This document shows, in pieces, positions 1 to 7,842 of a stretch of 64,000 nt of DNA (position 1 is its first letter; each line of letters begins with the position of its first letter). The notes under the pieces are model-generated. The model was not told the DNA's origin and made no database searches. It worked only from the letters and a program-made list of their open reading frames with translations. Source of the stretch: an uncultured Methylopila sp. (GTDB taxonomy: Bacteria > Pseudomonadota > Alphaproteobacteria > Rhizobiales > Methylopilaceae). The translations under genes and the position numbers were made by a program. The stretch lies in contig CABHPB010000082.1 in assembly GCA_902168115.1 (NCBI GenBank), positions 62,001 to 126,000 of the forward strand. The letters run 5' to 3'.

Positions 1-10
1 CGGTCGAGTT

Positions 11-1288
11 TTGCCGAAGACGACGTCGATCCGCCGCCGCGCCGCGGCATGTCTGTTCGCGTTCCTTGCGGGGGCCGGCGGCGCCGAGGCCGCTTCGGCC
101 GCGCCGCTGCTGGTCGCCGACATCGCGACCGGGCAGGTGCTCGAGGCGCGCGAGGCGACCACGCCGTGGTATCCGGCCTCGCTGACCAAGCTGATGACCA
201 CCTATGTGGTCCTGAACGCCGTCAAGGCGGGCAAGCTCCAGCTCCAGACGCCGCTCGTCTACACCGAGCGCGCCCAGAAGGAGCCGCCGAGCAAGATGGG
301 CTTCCAGGTCGGCCAGCAGGTGACGGTCGACGACGCGCTCAAGATGCTGATGGTGCAGTCGGCCAACGACATCGCCTTCATCCTGGCCGAGGGCGTCTCG
401 GGCTCCGTCGAGGCCTTCGTCGTCGAGATGAACCGCACCGCGCGGCAGATCGGCATGAGCGGCACCAACTTCGTCAATCCGAACGGCCTGCCGGTGAAGC
501 CCGGGCCGGACCTTCAGCGCACCACCGCGCGGGACATGGCCCTGCTCGCCAGCGCGCTCTACCGCGACCACCCGCAAATGGCCGGCCTGTTCGCGCTCGA
601 CGCGATCAAGATCGGCCAGCGCACCATGCGCAACCACAACGGCCTGATGGGCCGCTATCCCGGCACCGACGGGATGAAGACCGGCTATGTCTGCTCGTCC
701 GGCTACAACGTCGTCGCCACCGCGACGCGCGGCGGGCGGCGGCTGGTCACAGTCGTGCTCGGCGCCTATTCGCCGCTCGAGCGGTCGGAGACCGCGGTCG
801 ACGCCTTCGAGCGCGGCTGGGCGGCGAGCAAGGCCGTCGGCACGCTCACGACCCTGCCTTCCGTCACCGCCGCCTTCCCGGTCGACCTGCGCGAGGACAT
901 GTGCGGCAAGACCGGCGCGCAGATCCGCAAGGCGCGGCGGCTGATGCTGGAGAACCACCCCTGGGCGCCGGCGCTGATGTCGAAGCCGCCGGTGTCGCCG
1001 GTCATGGTCTATGCGACCCCGGCGCCGGGCCAGCCGGACGTCCAGCCCGAGCCGAGCGGGATCGACGAGGACGCGCCCGCGGCCGCCAAGCCGCCGGCGC
1101 TCGCCTCCACGCCCGGCGCCAAGAAGCCCGCCGCGAAGGCCGCGCAGAAGCCGGTCAAGGGCAAGGCCGGCGCCGCCGACAAGAAGCCGGCCGCTGCGAA
1201 GACCAAGACCGGCCGTGTGAAGATCGAGCTCCAGCCGTCCGCCGGCATGAACGCGGCGGTCGGCGCCAAGCCCGCCGGAGCGCTCTGA
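11..1288 (+). CDS. D-alanyl-D-alanine carboxypeptidase (PBP5/6-like, S11 family)
   Basis: Periplasmic penicillin-binding protein that trims the terminal D-Ala from peptidoglycan stem peptides. The N-terminus is a signal peptide (basic RRR followed by an alanine-rich core to about residue 30). All three S11 active-site motifs are present in order: SxxK as SLTK at residues 57-60 (nucleophile Ser57, Lys60), SxN as SAN at 117-119 and KTG at 223-225. The last ~100 residues are a low-complexity Ala/Pro/Lys tail that is not part of the catalytic fold and may bind the cell envelope. The start used is a TTG at the very edge of the window. The frame stays open upstream, so the true start could lie a few codons before the window. 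Family assignment is secure; the exact paralogue (dacA, dacC or dacF) cannot be told. Confidence 0.9.
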   Translation: MPKTTSIRRRAAACLFAFLAGAGGAEAASAAPLLVADIATGQVLEAREATTPWYPASLTKLMTTYVVLNAVKAGKLQLQTPLVYTERAQKEPPSKMGFQVGQQVTVDDALKMLMVQSANDIAFILAEGVSGSVEAFVVEMNRTARQIGMSGTNFVNPNGLPVKPGPDLQRTTARDMALLASALYRDHPQMAGLFALDAIKIGQRTMRNHNGLMGRYPGTDGMKTGYVCSSGYNVVATATRGGRRLVTVVLGAYSPLERSETAVDAFERGWAASKAVGTLTTLPSVTAAFPVDLREDMCGKTGAQIRKARRLMLENHPWAPALMSKPPVSPVMVYATPAPGQPDVQPEPSGIDEDAPAAAKPPALASTPGAKKPAAKAAQKPVKGKAGAADKKPAAAKTKTGRVKIELQPSAGMNAAVGAKPAGAL

Positions 1289-1349
1289 GCGCCAGACTGC
1301 GGCGATCTCCAAACGCCTCCGGCTTGCCTGACGAGCAACACCGACGCAC

Positions 1350-2396
1350 ATGAGGCGGATGCCGCCCAAGACAGCGCCCGCGCCGATCCCCCTGACCGTC
1401 CTCACCGGGTTCCTCGGCGCCGGCAAGACGACGCTGCTGAACCGCCTGCTGCGCGATCCCGCGCTCGCCGACGCGGCGGTGGTCGTCAACGAGGCCGGCG
1501 AGGTCGGGATCGACCATCTGCTCGTCGAGCACGTCGCGGACGGGATCGTGGCGCTGGCTGGCGGATGCCTCTGCTGCTCGATGCGCGGCGACCTGATCCA
1601 GACGCTCGAGGATCTCCTGAGGGCGCGCGACAACGGCCGCATCCCGCCCTTCGCACGGCTCGTCATCGAGACCAGCGGACTCGCCGATCCCGTCCCGATC
1701 CTGCAGACGCTGACGCTGCATCCCTATCTCGCCATGCGCTACCGCCTCGCCGCGGTCGTCACGGCCTTCGACGCCGTCGACGGCCCGGACGTCGTCGAGC
1801 GCCACGAGGAAGCGCGGCGGCAGCTCGCCATGGCTGACCGGATCGTCCTGACCAAGACCGACGTCGCCGATCCTTCCCGGCTCGCGGCGGCGCAGGCGAC
1901 GCTCTCGCGGATCGCCCCGGCGGCGGAGGCGATGGACGCGGCGCAGGCGGACGCGCGGGCCCTAATCGCCGAACCGCCGCTCCGCGCGCGCGACCTCGAC
2001 CAGCCGCCGACCGGCCACGGGACCGTGTCGACCGTCTCGCTCGTAAGCGAGGCGGCCCTCACCCGACAGTCCTACGACCTCTTCGTCGAGCTGCTGCGTT
2101 CGGCGCACGGCCCAAAGCTGCTGCGGCTGAAGGGGCTGGTGAAGATCATCGAAGAGCCCCGCCGCCCGCTCGTCCTGCAGGGCGTTCGCCACGTCTTCGC
2201 CGAGCCAAGGTTTCTCGACGGCTGGCCCGACGAAGATCCGCGCACACGGCTCGTCGCGATCGGCGAGAACCTCGCGCCCGACCTGCTCGCCGGGCTCTAC
2301 GCCGCCTTCGCCGGACAGGCCGCGCCCGACCGCGCCGACAGGGCGGCGCTGATGGACAATCCCCTCGCCCCCCGGGCGGGCGGACTGCTCGGCTGA
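1350..2396 (+). CDS. CobW/COG0523 family GTP-binding metallochaperone
   Basis: G3E-family P-loop GTPase of the CobW type, a group that inserts or traffics metals (Zn, Co, Fe) into target enzymes. Visible motifs: Walker A GFLGAGKT at residues 20-27, the metal-binding CLCC motif at 73-76, an ETSG switch at 107-110 and the guanine-specificity motif TKTD at 168-171. The C-terminal CobW_C domain lies from about residue 210 on. Length (348) is normal. ATG 1350 is used; ATG 1359 is an equally possible start. No cobalamin, urease or hydrogenase genes are nearby, so the client metal and protein cannot be deduced from context. Confidence 0.88.
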   Translation: MRRMPPKTAPAPIPLTVLTGFLGAGKTTLLNRLLRDPALADAAVVVNEAGEVGIDHLLVEHVADGIVALAGGCLCCSMRGDLIQTLEDLLRARDNGRIPPFARLVIETSGLADPVPILQTLTLHPYLAMRYRLAAVVTAFDAVDGPDVVERHEEARRQLAMADRIVLTKTDVADPSRLAAAQATLSRIAPAAEAMDAAQADARALIAEPPLRARDLDQPPTGHGTVSTVSLVSEAALTRQSYDLFVELLRSAHGPKLLRLKGLVKIIEEPRRPLVLQGVRHVFAEPRFLDGWPDEDPRTRLVAIGENLAPDLLAGLYAAFAGQAAPDRADRAALMDNPLAPRAGGLLG

Positions 2397-2507
2397 CGCG
2401 GAACTGAACGAGGGTCGACTGGACAGGGCAGGTCGCGCGAGGCTTCATGCGCCTCAATCAGACGCCCGAGCCGGAATCGGTCGAGCGGGCGCGAAGCAGG
2501 AGCGTCC

Positions 2508-4310
2508 ATGCCGTCGCGCATCGCGCGGGAGTTCCGGTGCCTTTCGGGCGCGTTGCGCGCGCTGCGCGCGACGATGCCGATCGGCCGCCGCCGGACGCGC
2601 GTCTTCCCGCATGTCGTCGCAGAACTCGCCGAGCGCCACGGCTCCCGCACCGCGCTGATCTCGGCGCGCGAGACCTTCACCTACGCCGAGCTCAACGGGC
2701 GCGCCAACGCCTACGCCCGATGGGCGAAGGCGAACGGCGTCGGCAAGGGCGACACTGTCGCGCTGCTGATGGCGAACCGTCCGGAATATCTGGCGGTCTG
2801 GATCGGCGTCATCCGCGTCGGCGGCGCGGTCGCGCTGCTGAACACGAATCTGCGCGGCGCGCCGCTCGCCTACAACGTCTCGATCGTCGAGCCGAAGCTG
2901 GTGGTCGTCGGCGCCGAGCACGAGGAGGCCTACGCCTCGGCCGTCCCGTTCATCTCCTGCGAGCCCCGCCCGGCCGCCTGGCGTCACGGCCCGGGCGCGG
3001 AGGACTGGCCGCGCGTCGACGGGGAGATCGCGGCGCTGTCGCAGGACGCGCTGCCGGCGGACGAGCTGCCCGAGATCACGATCGAGGACCGGGCGCTCTA
3101 CATCTATACGAGCGGCACCACCGGCATGCCGAAGGCCGCGAACATCAACCACTACCGGCTGATGGCGATCTCCCACGGCTTCTATGGCGCGATGGGGATC
3201 AAGCCGTCCGACCGGATGTATGACTGCCTGCCGATGTACCACACGGCCGGCGGCGTGATCGCGGCCTGCAGCCCGCTGATCGCCGGCGCATCGGTCGTGA
3301 TCCGCGAGAAATTCCAGGCGAGCCGGTTCTGGGACGACGTCGTCGAGACCGGCTCGACGCTCGCGCAATATATCGGCGAGCTCTGCCGCTACCTCGTCCA
3401 CTCGCCGGAATGCGAGGCGGAGAAGCGCCATAGGCTGCGCCTCATCTGCGGCAACGGGCTGAGGCCCGACGTCTGGCCCGAGTTCCAGCGCCGCTTCAAT
3501 ATCCCGACGATCCTCGAATGGTACGCGGCGACCGAAGGCAACGTCGCGCTTTTCAACTTCGACGGCACGCCCGGCGCGATCGGGCGCATCCCCTGGTACA
3601 TGAAGCGCAAATTCCCGGTGAAGGTGGTGCGCTTCGACGTCGAGGCGGGAGAACCGGTGCGCGGGCCGGACGGCTTCTGCATCGAATGCGGGCCCGATGA
3701 GGCCGGCGAGGCCATCGGCCTCATCCTGAACGACCCGAAGAAGCCCTCGGCCCGCTACGAGGGCTACGCGGACCCCGAGGCGACCAGGCGCAAGGTGCTC
3801 CAAAACGCCTTCGAGCCCGGCGACCGCTGGTTCCGCACAGGCGACCTGATGCGGCGCGACGCGCGCGGCTACTACTATTTCGTCGACCGCATCGGCGACA
3901 CCTTCCGCTGGCGCGGCGAGAACGTCGCGACCTCGGAGGTCTCCGAAGCGATCTCGGTGTTCTCCGGGATCAAGGACGTCACGGTCTACGGCGTTTCCGT
4001 GCCGGGCTACGACGGCCGCGCCGGCATGGCGCAGATCGTGCCGGAAGCGGAGGGCGTCGATCTCGAGGGCCTCCACGCCCATGTCGAGGCGAACCTGCCG
4101 GCCTTCGCCCGGCCGGTGTTTCTGCGGCTCGGGCGCGAGCTCGACGTCACAGGCACCTTCAAGCCGCGCAAGATGGACCTCGTGCGCGACGGCGCCGATC
4201 CCCGGGCGGTGACGGACGCGCTGTTCGTCGCCCACCCGGTCGAACGCCGCTACGTGCCGCTCGGCCCGCAGATGTGGGACGACGTCGCGGCGAAGAGGCT
4301 GCGGCTGTAG
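2508..4310 (+). CDS. Long-chain acyl-CoA synthetase (FATP/FadD-like)
   Basis: ATP-dependent fatty acyl-CoA ligase of the ANL superfamily. It resembles the bacterial 'very long chain'/FATP-type synthetases (about 600 residues) more than E. coli FadD. The AMP-binding P-loop YTSGTTGMPK is at residues 200-209. Further adenylation motifs follow: WYAATEGN (acyl/AMP pocket), the hinge-proximal RTGDLMRRDARGYYYFVDR region, and GDTFRWRGENVATSEV before the mobile C-terminal domain. No signal peptide is present. The gene stands alone between the CobW GTPase and a palindromic repeat, so its substrate is inferred only from family resemblance. Confidence 0.85.
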   Translation: MPSRIAREFRCLSGALRALRATMPIGRRRTRVFPHVVAELAERHGSRTALISARETFTYAELNGRANAYARWAKANGVGKGDTVALLMANRPEYLAVWIGVIRVGGAVALLNTNLRGAPLAYNVSIVEPKLVVVGAEHEEAYASAVPFISCEPRPAAWRHGPGAEDWPRVDGEIAALSQDALPADELPEITIEDRALYIYTSGTTGMPKAANINHYRLMAISHGFYGAMGIKPSDRMYDCLPMYHTAGGVIAACSPLIAGASVVIREKFQASRFWDDVVETGSTLAQYIGELCRYLVHSPECEAEKRHRLRLICGNGLRPDVWPEFQRRFNIPTILEWYAATEGNVALFNFDGTPGAIGRIPWYMKRKFPVKVVRFDVEAGEPVRGPDGFCIECGPDEAGEAIGLILNDPKKPSARYEGYADPEATRRKVLQNAFEPGDRWFRTGDLMRRDARGYYYFVDRIGDTFRWRGENVATSEVSEAISVFSGIKDVTVYGVSVPGYDGRAGMAQIVPEAEGVDLEGLHAHVEANLPAFARPVFLRLGRELDVTGTFKPRKMDLVRDGADPRAVTDALFVAHPVERRYVPLGPQMWDDVAAKRLRL

Positions 4311-4328
4311 CCGATCGATGCCTTCTTC

Positions 4329-4466
4329 ACCTTCTCCCCTCGCGGGAGAAGGTGGCCTCGGCGTAGCCGAGGTCGGATGAGGGGGCGTCTCCGCTGGCGG
4401 GACGCCACAGCCCCATCCTGAACCACCCCCTCACCCTTACCCTCTCCCGCGAGGGGAGAGGGGGTC
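4329..4466. repeat. Intergenic palindromic repeat, family B (paired hairpins)
   Basis: Two inverted arms, each itself a hairpin, fill the gap between two convergent genes. The left arm (about 4330-4386) starts CTTCTCCCCTCGCGGGAGAAG and runs into a run of G. The right arm (about 4426-4463) carries the complementary CCCTCTCCCGCGAGGGGAGAG. Between them is a third small hairpin (4384-4406, GGCGTC...GACGCC). A related element lies at 39908-40062 and a short degenerate piece at about 21769-21795. It may double as a bidirectional transcription terminator. Confidence 0.8.
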
Positions 4467-4491
4467 GGGAAGCGTCGCGGTCAGGCGCCGC

Positions 4492-5238
4492 TTACGCATC
4501 GTCGTAGACGCGCTCGCGGAAATCCCGGTCTCGCTGGTCGGGCGCGCCGGCGATGGCGGGGGGCTCGTCGTCCTGGATCACGACCACCTGGGAATTGACC
4601 GGCACGCGGCCGTAGAGGTCGATGATGTCCTGGTTGAGCAGCCGGATGCAGCCGCTCGAGACGGCGCGGCCGATCGCCCACGGCTCGGTGGTGCCGTGGA
4701 TGCGGAACAGCGTGTCCCGGTTGCCCTGGTAGAGATACAGCGCGCGCGGCCCGAGCGGGTTCTTCAGCCCGCCGTCGACGCCGCCGGCGTAGGAGCCGTA
4801 ACGCTCCGGATCGCGGTCGATCATGTCCGGGGTGGGCGTCCAGCGCGGCCATTCGGCCTTGCGGCCGACACGGGCGACGCCCTCGAAGGCGAGGCCTTCC
4901 TTGCCGACGCCGATGCCATAGCGCATCGCCGTGCCGCCCTCCTGAACGAGGTAGAGGTAGCGGGCGCGCGTGTCGACGACGAGCGTGCCGGCGGGCTCCG
5001 CGCCGTCATACGCGACCTGCTGGCGCAGCCACCGGGAGTCCACCTTGGAGATGTCGGTCGCCGCCATCGGGAAGCGCTCGTCGGGACGCGCGCCGTACAT
5101 CTCGACGGTCGCGGCGTCGTGCCGGAGCGCGACCTCCTGGGTTGCGCCGTCGATCGTGGCGCAGCCGGCGAGGGTCATGGAGACGAGCGCGAGGCTCGCG
5201 ACGGCGCGGACGCCGCGTAGAAAGGTTTGGGGGGTCAT
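4492..5238 (-). CDS. L,D-transpeptidase (YkuD) lipoprotein
   Basis: Envelope enzyme that makes 3-3 cross-links in peptidoglycan or attaches proteins to it. ATG 5238 is chosen because it gives a clean lipoprotein signal: a hydrophobic core ending in the lipobox LAGC with the lipidated Cys at residue 26. A 72-residue upstream extension in the same frame has no signal character. The YkuD active site is present as HGTTEPWAIG then SSGCIRLLNQDI, with the nucleophilic Cys in SGCIR. At 248 residues it is a single-domain enzyme typical of alphaproteobacteria. It converges on the preceding acyl-CoA synthetase across a palindromic repeat. Confidence 0.88.
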   Translation of the reverse strand: MTPQTFLRGVRAVASLALVSMTLAGCATIDGATQEVALRHDAATVEMYGARPDERFPMAATDISKVDSRWLRQQVAYDGAEPAGTLVVDTRARYLYLVQEGGTAMRYGIGVGKEGLAFEGVARVGRKAEWPRWTPTPDMIDRDPERYGSYAGGVDGGLKNPLGPRALYLYQGNRDTLFRIHGTTEPWAIGRAVSSGCIRLLNQDIIDLYGRVPVNSQVVVIQDDEPPAIAGAPDQRDRDFRERVYDDA

Positions 5239-5474
5239 GCGCACGCTCACGCTTCGATCGCGGCCAGGCCGCGCTTGGGGGGATCGCCTGGAATGTCGCC
5301 GTCCGATTCTGGCCGCTCTCGGGCGCAATCGGCGCCAAAGCGTGACCGAAGCTCGGGTGATGCTTGCCCGCCACAGGTTTAGGATCGGCTTCGCCGGGAC
5401 GCGCGAGGCGAAATCTCCGAAAGCGCTCACGCCGAATTGAGCCAGCGCGTCCATCGACCGGAGGAGCCTCCCGC

Positions 5475-6023
5475 ATGCCTACGCCGTCCTCAGCGCTCGC
5501 CGTCGGCGCGTTCTGGCGCGCGGCGGGCTACGATCGCTGGTTCGGCGCGAGCGCCGTCTTCGACGCGCTCGTGCGCACGCGGCTCGGACGCCTTCATGAC
5601 GACGCCGCCACCGGGGCTCTCGACCCGTGGGACGCGACGCCCGAGGGCGTGCTCGCTTTGCTGATCCTGCTCGACCAGGCGCCGCGCAACATTTTTCGCG
5701 GGACGCCGCAGGCCTTCGCGACCGATCCGCTTGCGTTGGCGATCGCGGAGGCGGCGATCGACCGCGGCTTCGACCGGCGCGTTCCGAAGGCGATGCGTTG
5801 GTTCTTCTACCTTCCGTTCGAGCACGCGGAGGACCCGGCGGCGCAGGCGCGCTGCGTCGCGCTGTTTCAGGCGATGAACGAGCCGGACGGCCTGCGCTAC
5901 GCCCGCATCCACGCCGACGTCATCGAGCGCTTCGGCCGGTTCCCCCACCGCAATCCGATCCTCGGCCGAAGCTCGACCGAGGATGAGCGGCGGTTTCTCG
6001 CCGAAGGCGGCTTTTCGGGCTGA
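5475..6023 (+). CDS. DUF924 family protein
   Basis: Cytosolic all-helical protein of the DUF924 family, recognised from the order FWRAAGYDRWFG near the N-terminus, LALLILLDQAPRNIFRGTP in the middle and PKAMRWFFYLPFEHAED towards the end. The family has no established biochemical role. ATG 5475 is preferred because GGAGGAG lies 8-14 bases upstream, although the frame is open further back. Length 182 is usual for the family. It is transcribed alone and converges on the PhoD-like gene with a 12-base gap. Confidence 0.82.
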   Translation: MPTPSSALAVGAFWRAAGYDRWFGASAVFDALVRTRLGRLHDDAATGALDPWDATPEGVLALLILLDQAPRNIFRGTPQAFATDPLALAIAEAAIDRGFDRRVPKAMRWFFYLPFEHAEDPAAQARCVALFQAMNEPDGLRYARIHADVIERFGRFPHRNPILGRSSTEDERRFLAEGGFSG

Positions 6024-6035
6024 CGCGCGATCCGG

Positions 6036-7607
6036 TCAGGCCTCCGGTTCGAGATCGACGCTGTAGAGCGTCTGCTCGGCGATGTCGCGAAGGCTCACCG
6101 TCATGACGCCGGTCTTCCCCTCGATCGCGACGTGGCCGAAGAACTGGAGGCCTGCCAGCGGCGACTGGTTCGGCTTCCCCTCGGGCGCGGTCTTTTGAAA
6201 CTTCACTTCGGGCCCGAAGGTCATGTCGAGCGCATTGGGGCCGAAGGTGCCCGAATTGATCGGCCCGGCCACGAACTCCCAGAACGGCCGGAAGTCCTGA
6301 AACTTCGCCTTGTTCGGGTTGTAACGGTGGGCCGCCGTGTAGTGGACGTCCGCGGTGATCCAGACGGTGTTCTTCACGTCCCGCTTCTTGATGAAGCTAA
6401 GCAGCTCGGCGATCTCGAACTCGCGGCCCTTCGGCCTGCCGTCCTCGCCATTGGCGATCGCCTCCCAGTCGGTCCCGTCGGGCACCTCGAGGCCGATCGG
6501 CATGTCGGCGGCGATGACCTTCCAGGTGGCCCGGCTCTGGACGAGCTTCTGCTTGAGCCAGCGAAGCTGCTTCTCGCCGAGGAAGTCGGTCGCGTCCGAT
6601 CGCGTCGTCTGAAGATTCGTCGAGTTCGGCCCGCGATAGCTGCGCATGTCGAGGAAGAAGACGTCGAGGTGCGGGCCGTACTTCGCCTCGCGGTAGATCC
6701 GCTGCGGGTCGCGCTGGTCGATGCGGATCGGCATGTAGTCGAAGAAGGCGCGGCGGGCGCGGGCGGCGAGCAGCGCGACGCTCTTCTCGGTGTATTGCGG
6801 CAGGTCGAGGATCTCCTGCGGGTACCAGTTGTTGGTGGTCTCGTGGTCGTCCCACTGCGCGAACATCGGCACCTCGGCGTTCATGCGCCGGACGTTCTCG
6901 TCCATGAGATTGTAGGAGTGTTGGCCGCGATACTCGGCGAGAGTCTCGGCGACCTTGGACTTCGCCTCTGTGACGAGGTTCTTCCAGACCTGGCCGTCGC
7001 CAATCGCCACCTCGGCCTGCAGCGGGCCGTCCGCGTAGACCGTGTCGCCGGAGTGGATGAAGAAGTCGGGCTTGGTCCGGCGCATGGCCTCGTAGCCCTT
7101 CATGCCGCCGAAGTCGGGATTGATGCCCCAGCCCTGGCCGGCGGTGTCGCCGGTCCAGACGAAGCTGACGTCCCGCTTCCTCTCGGGCGCGGTGCGGAAG
7201 CGGCCGACGACCGGCTCGCTGGTCGCGGACAGGTCGGTGAGGTCCTGGAAAGCGACGCGGTAGAACACGTCCTCGCCGGCCGGCAGCTTGCGCAGGTCGA
7301 TCCGGCCGGTGAAGTCGGTCTCGTCGACGACGTCCGGTCCGAAGACGCGCCGGGCGTCCTTGAAGCTCTCCCTCGTCGACCACTCGACGATCATGCGGGA
7401 CGGCCGGTCGGCCCGGCCCCAGACGATGGCGCGGTCGGCGCCGACGTCGCCGCTCTGGACGCCCGAGGGCAGCAGCGGCCGGCGCGCGGCGAGCGACAGG
7501 GCCGGTCTCGGGAAGAGAGTCGTCGTGGCGGCGGCGCCGAGCGCGAGCGCGCCATGGGAGAGGACGATGCGGCGGGAGGGCGACCAGGCGAACGGGGGGC
7601 GACGCAT
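6036..7607 (-). CDS. PhoD-like alkaline phosphatase (metallophosphoesterase)
   Basis: Exported phosphodiesterase/phosphatase of the PhoD family (Ca/Fe metal centre in characterised members). Start ATG 7607 gives a Tat-type leader with RR at residues 12-13 and a hydrophobic alanine stretch; an upstream open extension of 131 codons is not leader-like. The N-terminal Ig-like PhoD_N domain runs from LPSGVQSGDV to about residue 150. The metallophosphatase domain shows WTGDTAGQGW, HSGDTVYADGP, QWDDHETTNNW and DMRSYRGPN, the metal and phosphate ligand regions. Length 523 is normal. No phosphate-starvation box was recognised upstream. Confidence 0.9.
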   Translation of the reverse strand: MRRPPFAWSPSRRIVLSHGALALGAAATTTLFPRPALSLAARRPLLPSGVQSGDVGADRAIVWGRADRPSRMIVEWSTRESFKDARRVFGPDVVDETDFTGRIDLRKLPAGEDVFYRVAFQDLTDLSATSEPVVGRFRTAPERKRDVSFVWTGDTAGQGWGINPDFGGMKGYEAMRRTKPDFFIHSGDTVYADGPLQAEVAIGDGQVWKNLVTEAKSKVAETLAEYRGQHSYNLMDENVRRMNAEVPMFAQWDDHETTNNWYPQEILDLPQYTEKSVALLAARARRAFFDYMPIRIDQRDPQRIYREAKYGPHLDVFFLDMRSYRGPNSTNLQTTRSDATDFLGEKQLRWLKQKLVQSRATWKVIAADMPIGLEVPDGTDWEAIANGEDGRPKGREFEIAELLSFIKKRDVKNTVWITADVHYTAAHRYNPNKAKFQDFRPFWEFVAGPINSGTFGPNALDMTFGPEVKFQKTAPEGKPNQSPLAGLQFFGHVAIEGKTGVMTVSLRDIAEQTLYSVDLEPEA

Positions 7608-7842
7608 GGGGACGATCCTTGGAATGGGTCCAGAACCATCCTTCCCTACCCGTCGTACATGACGCGCAATTGATCGCGCGGCTTCCGCGCGGACGAGCTT
7701 TGCGCGGGCCATGCGTCCGGCGCACGTGAGATATGAGCCACGATTAAAAGTCGGGGCAGTTTCGCCAGACCCCGTTAAGCCTCTTCCCGAACTCGCCCTT
7801 AAGCCACGCCGACGTATGAGACGAGGCGGGGGGAGAGCGGAC

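Noticed and set aside
2454-4235. A 593-codon antisense frame
   Set aside because: It mirrors the acyl-CoA synthetase, whose motifs are clear. It is Arg/Asp/Ala-rich with no motifs.
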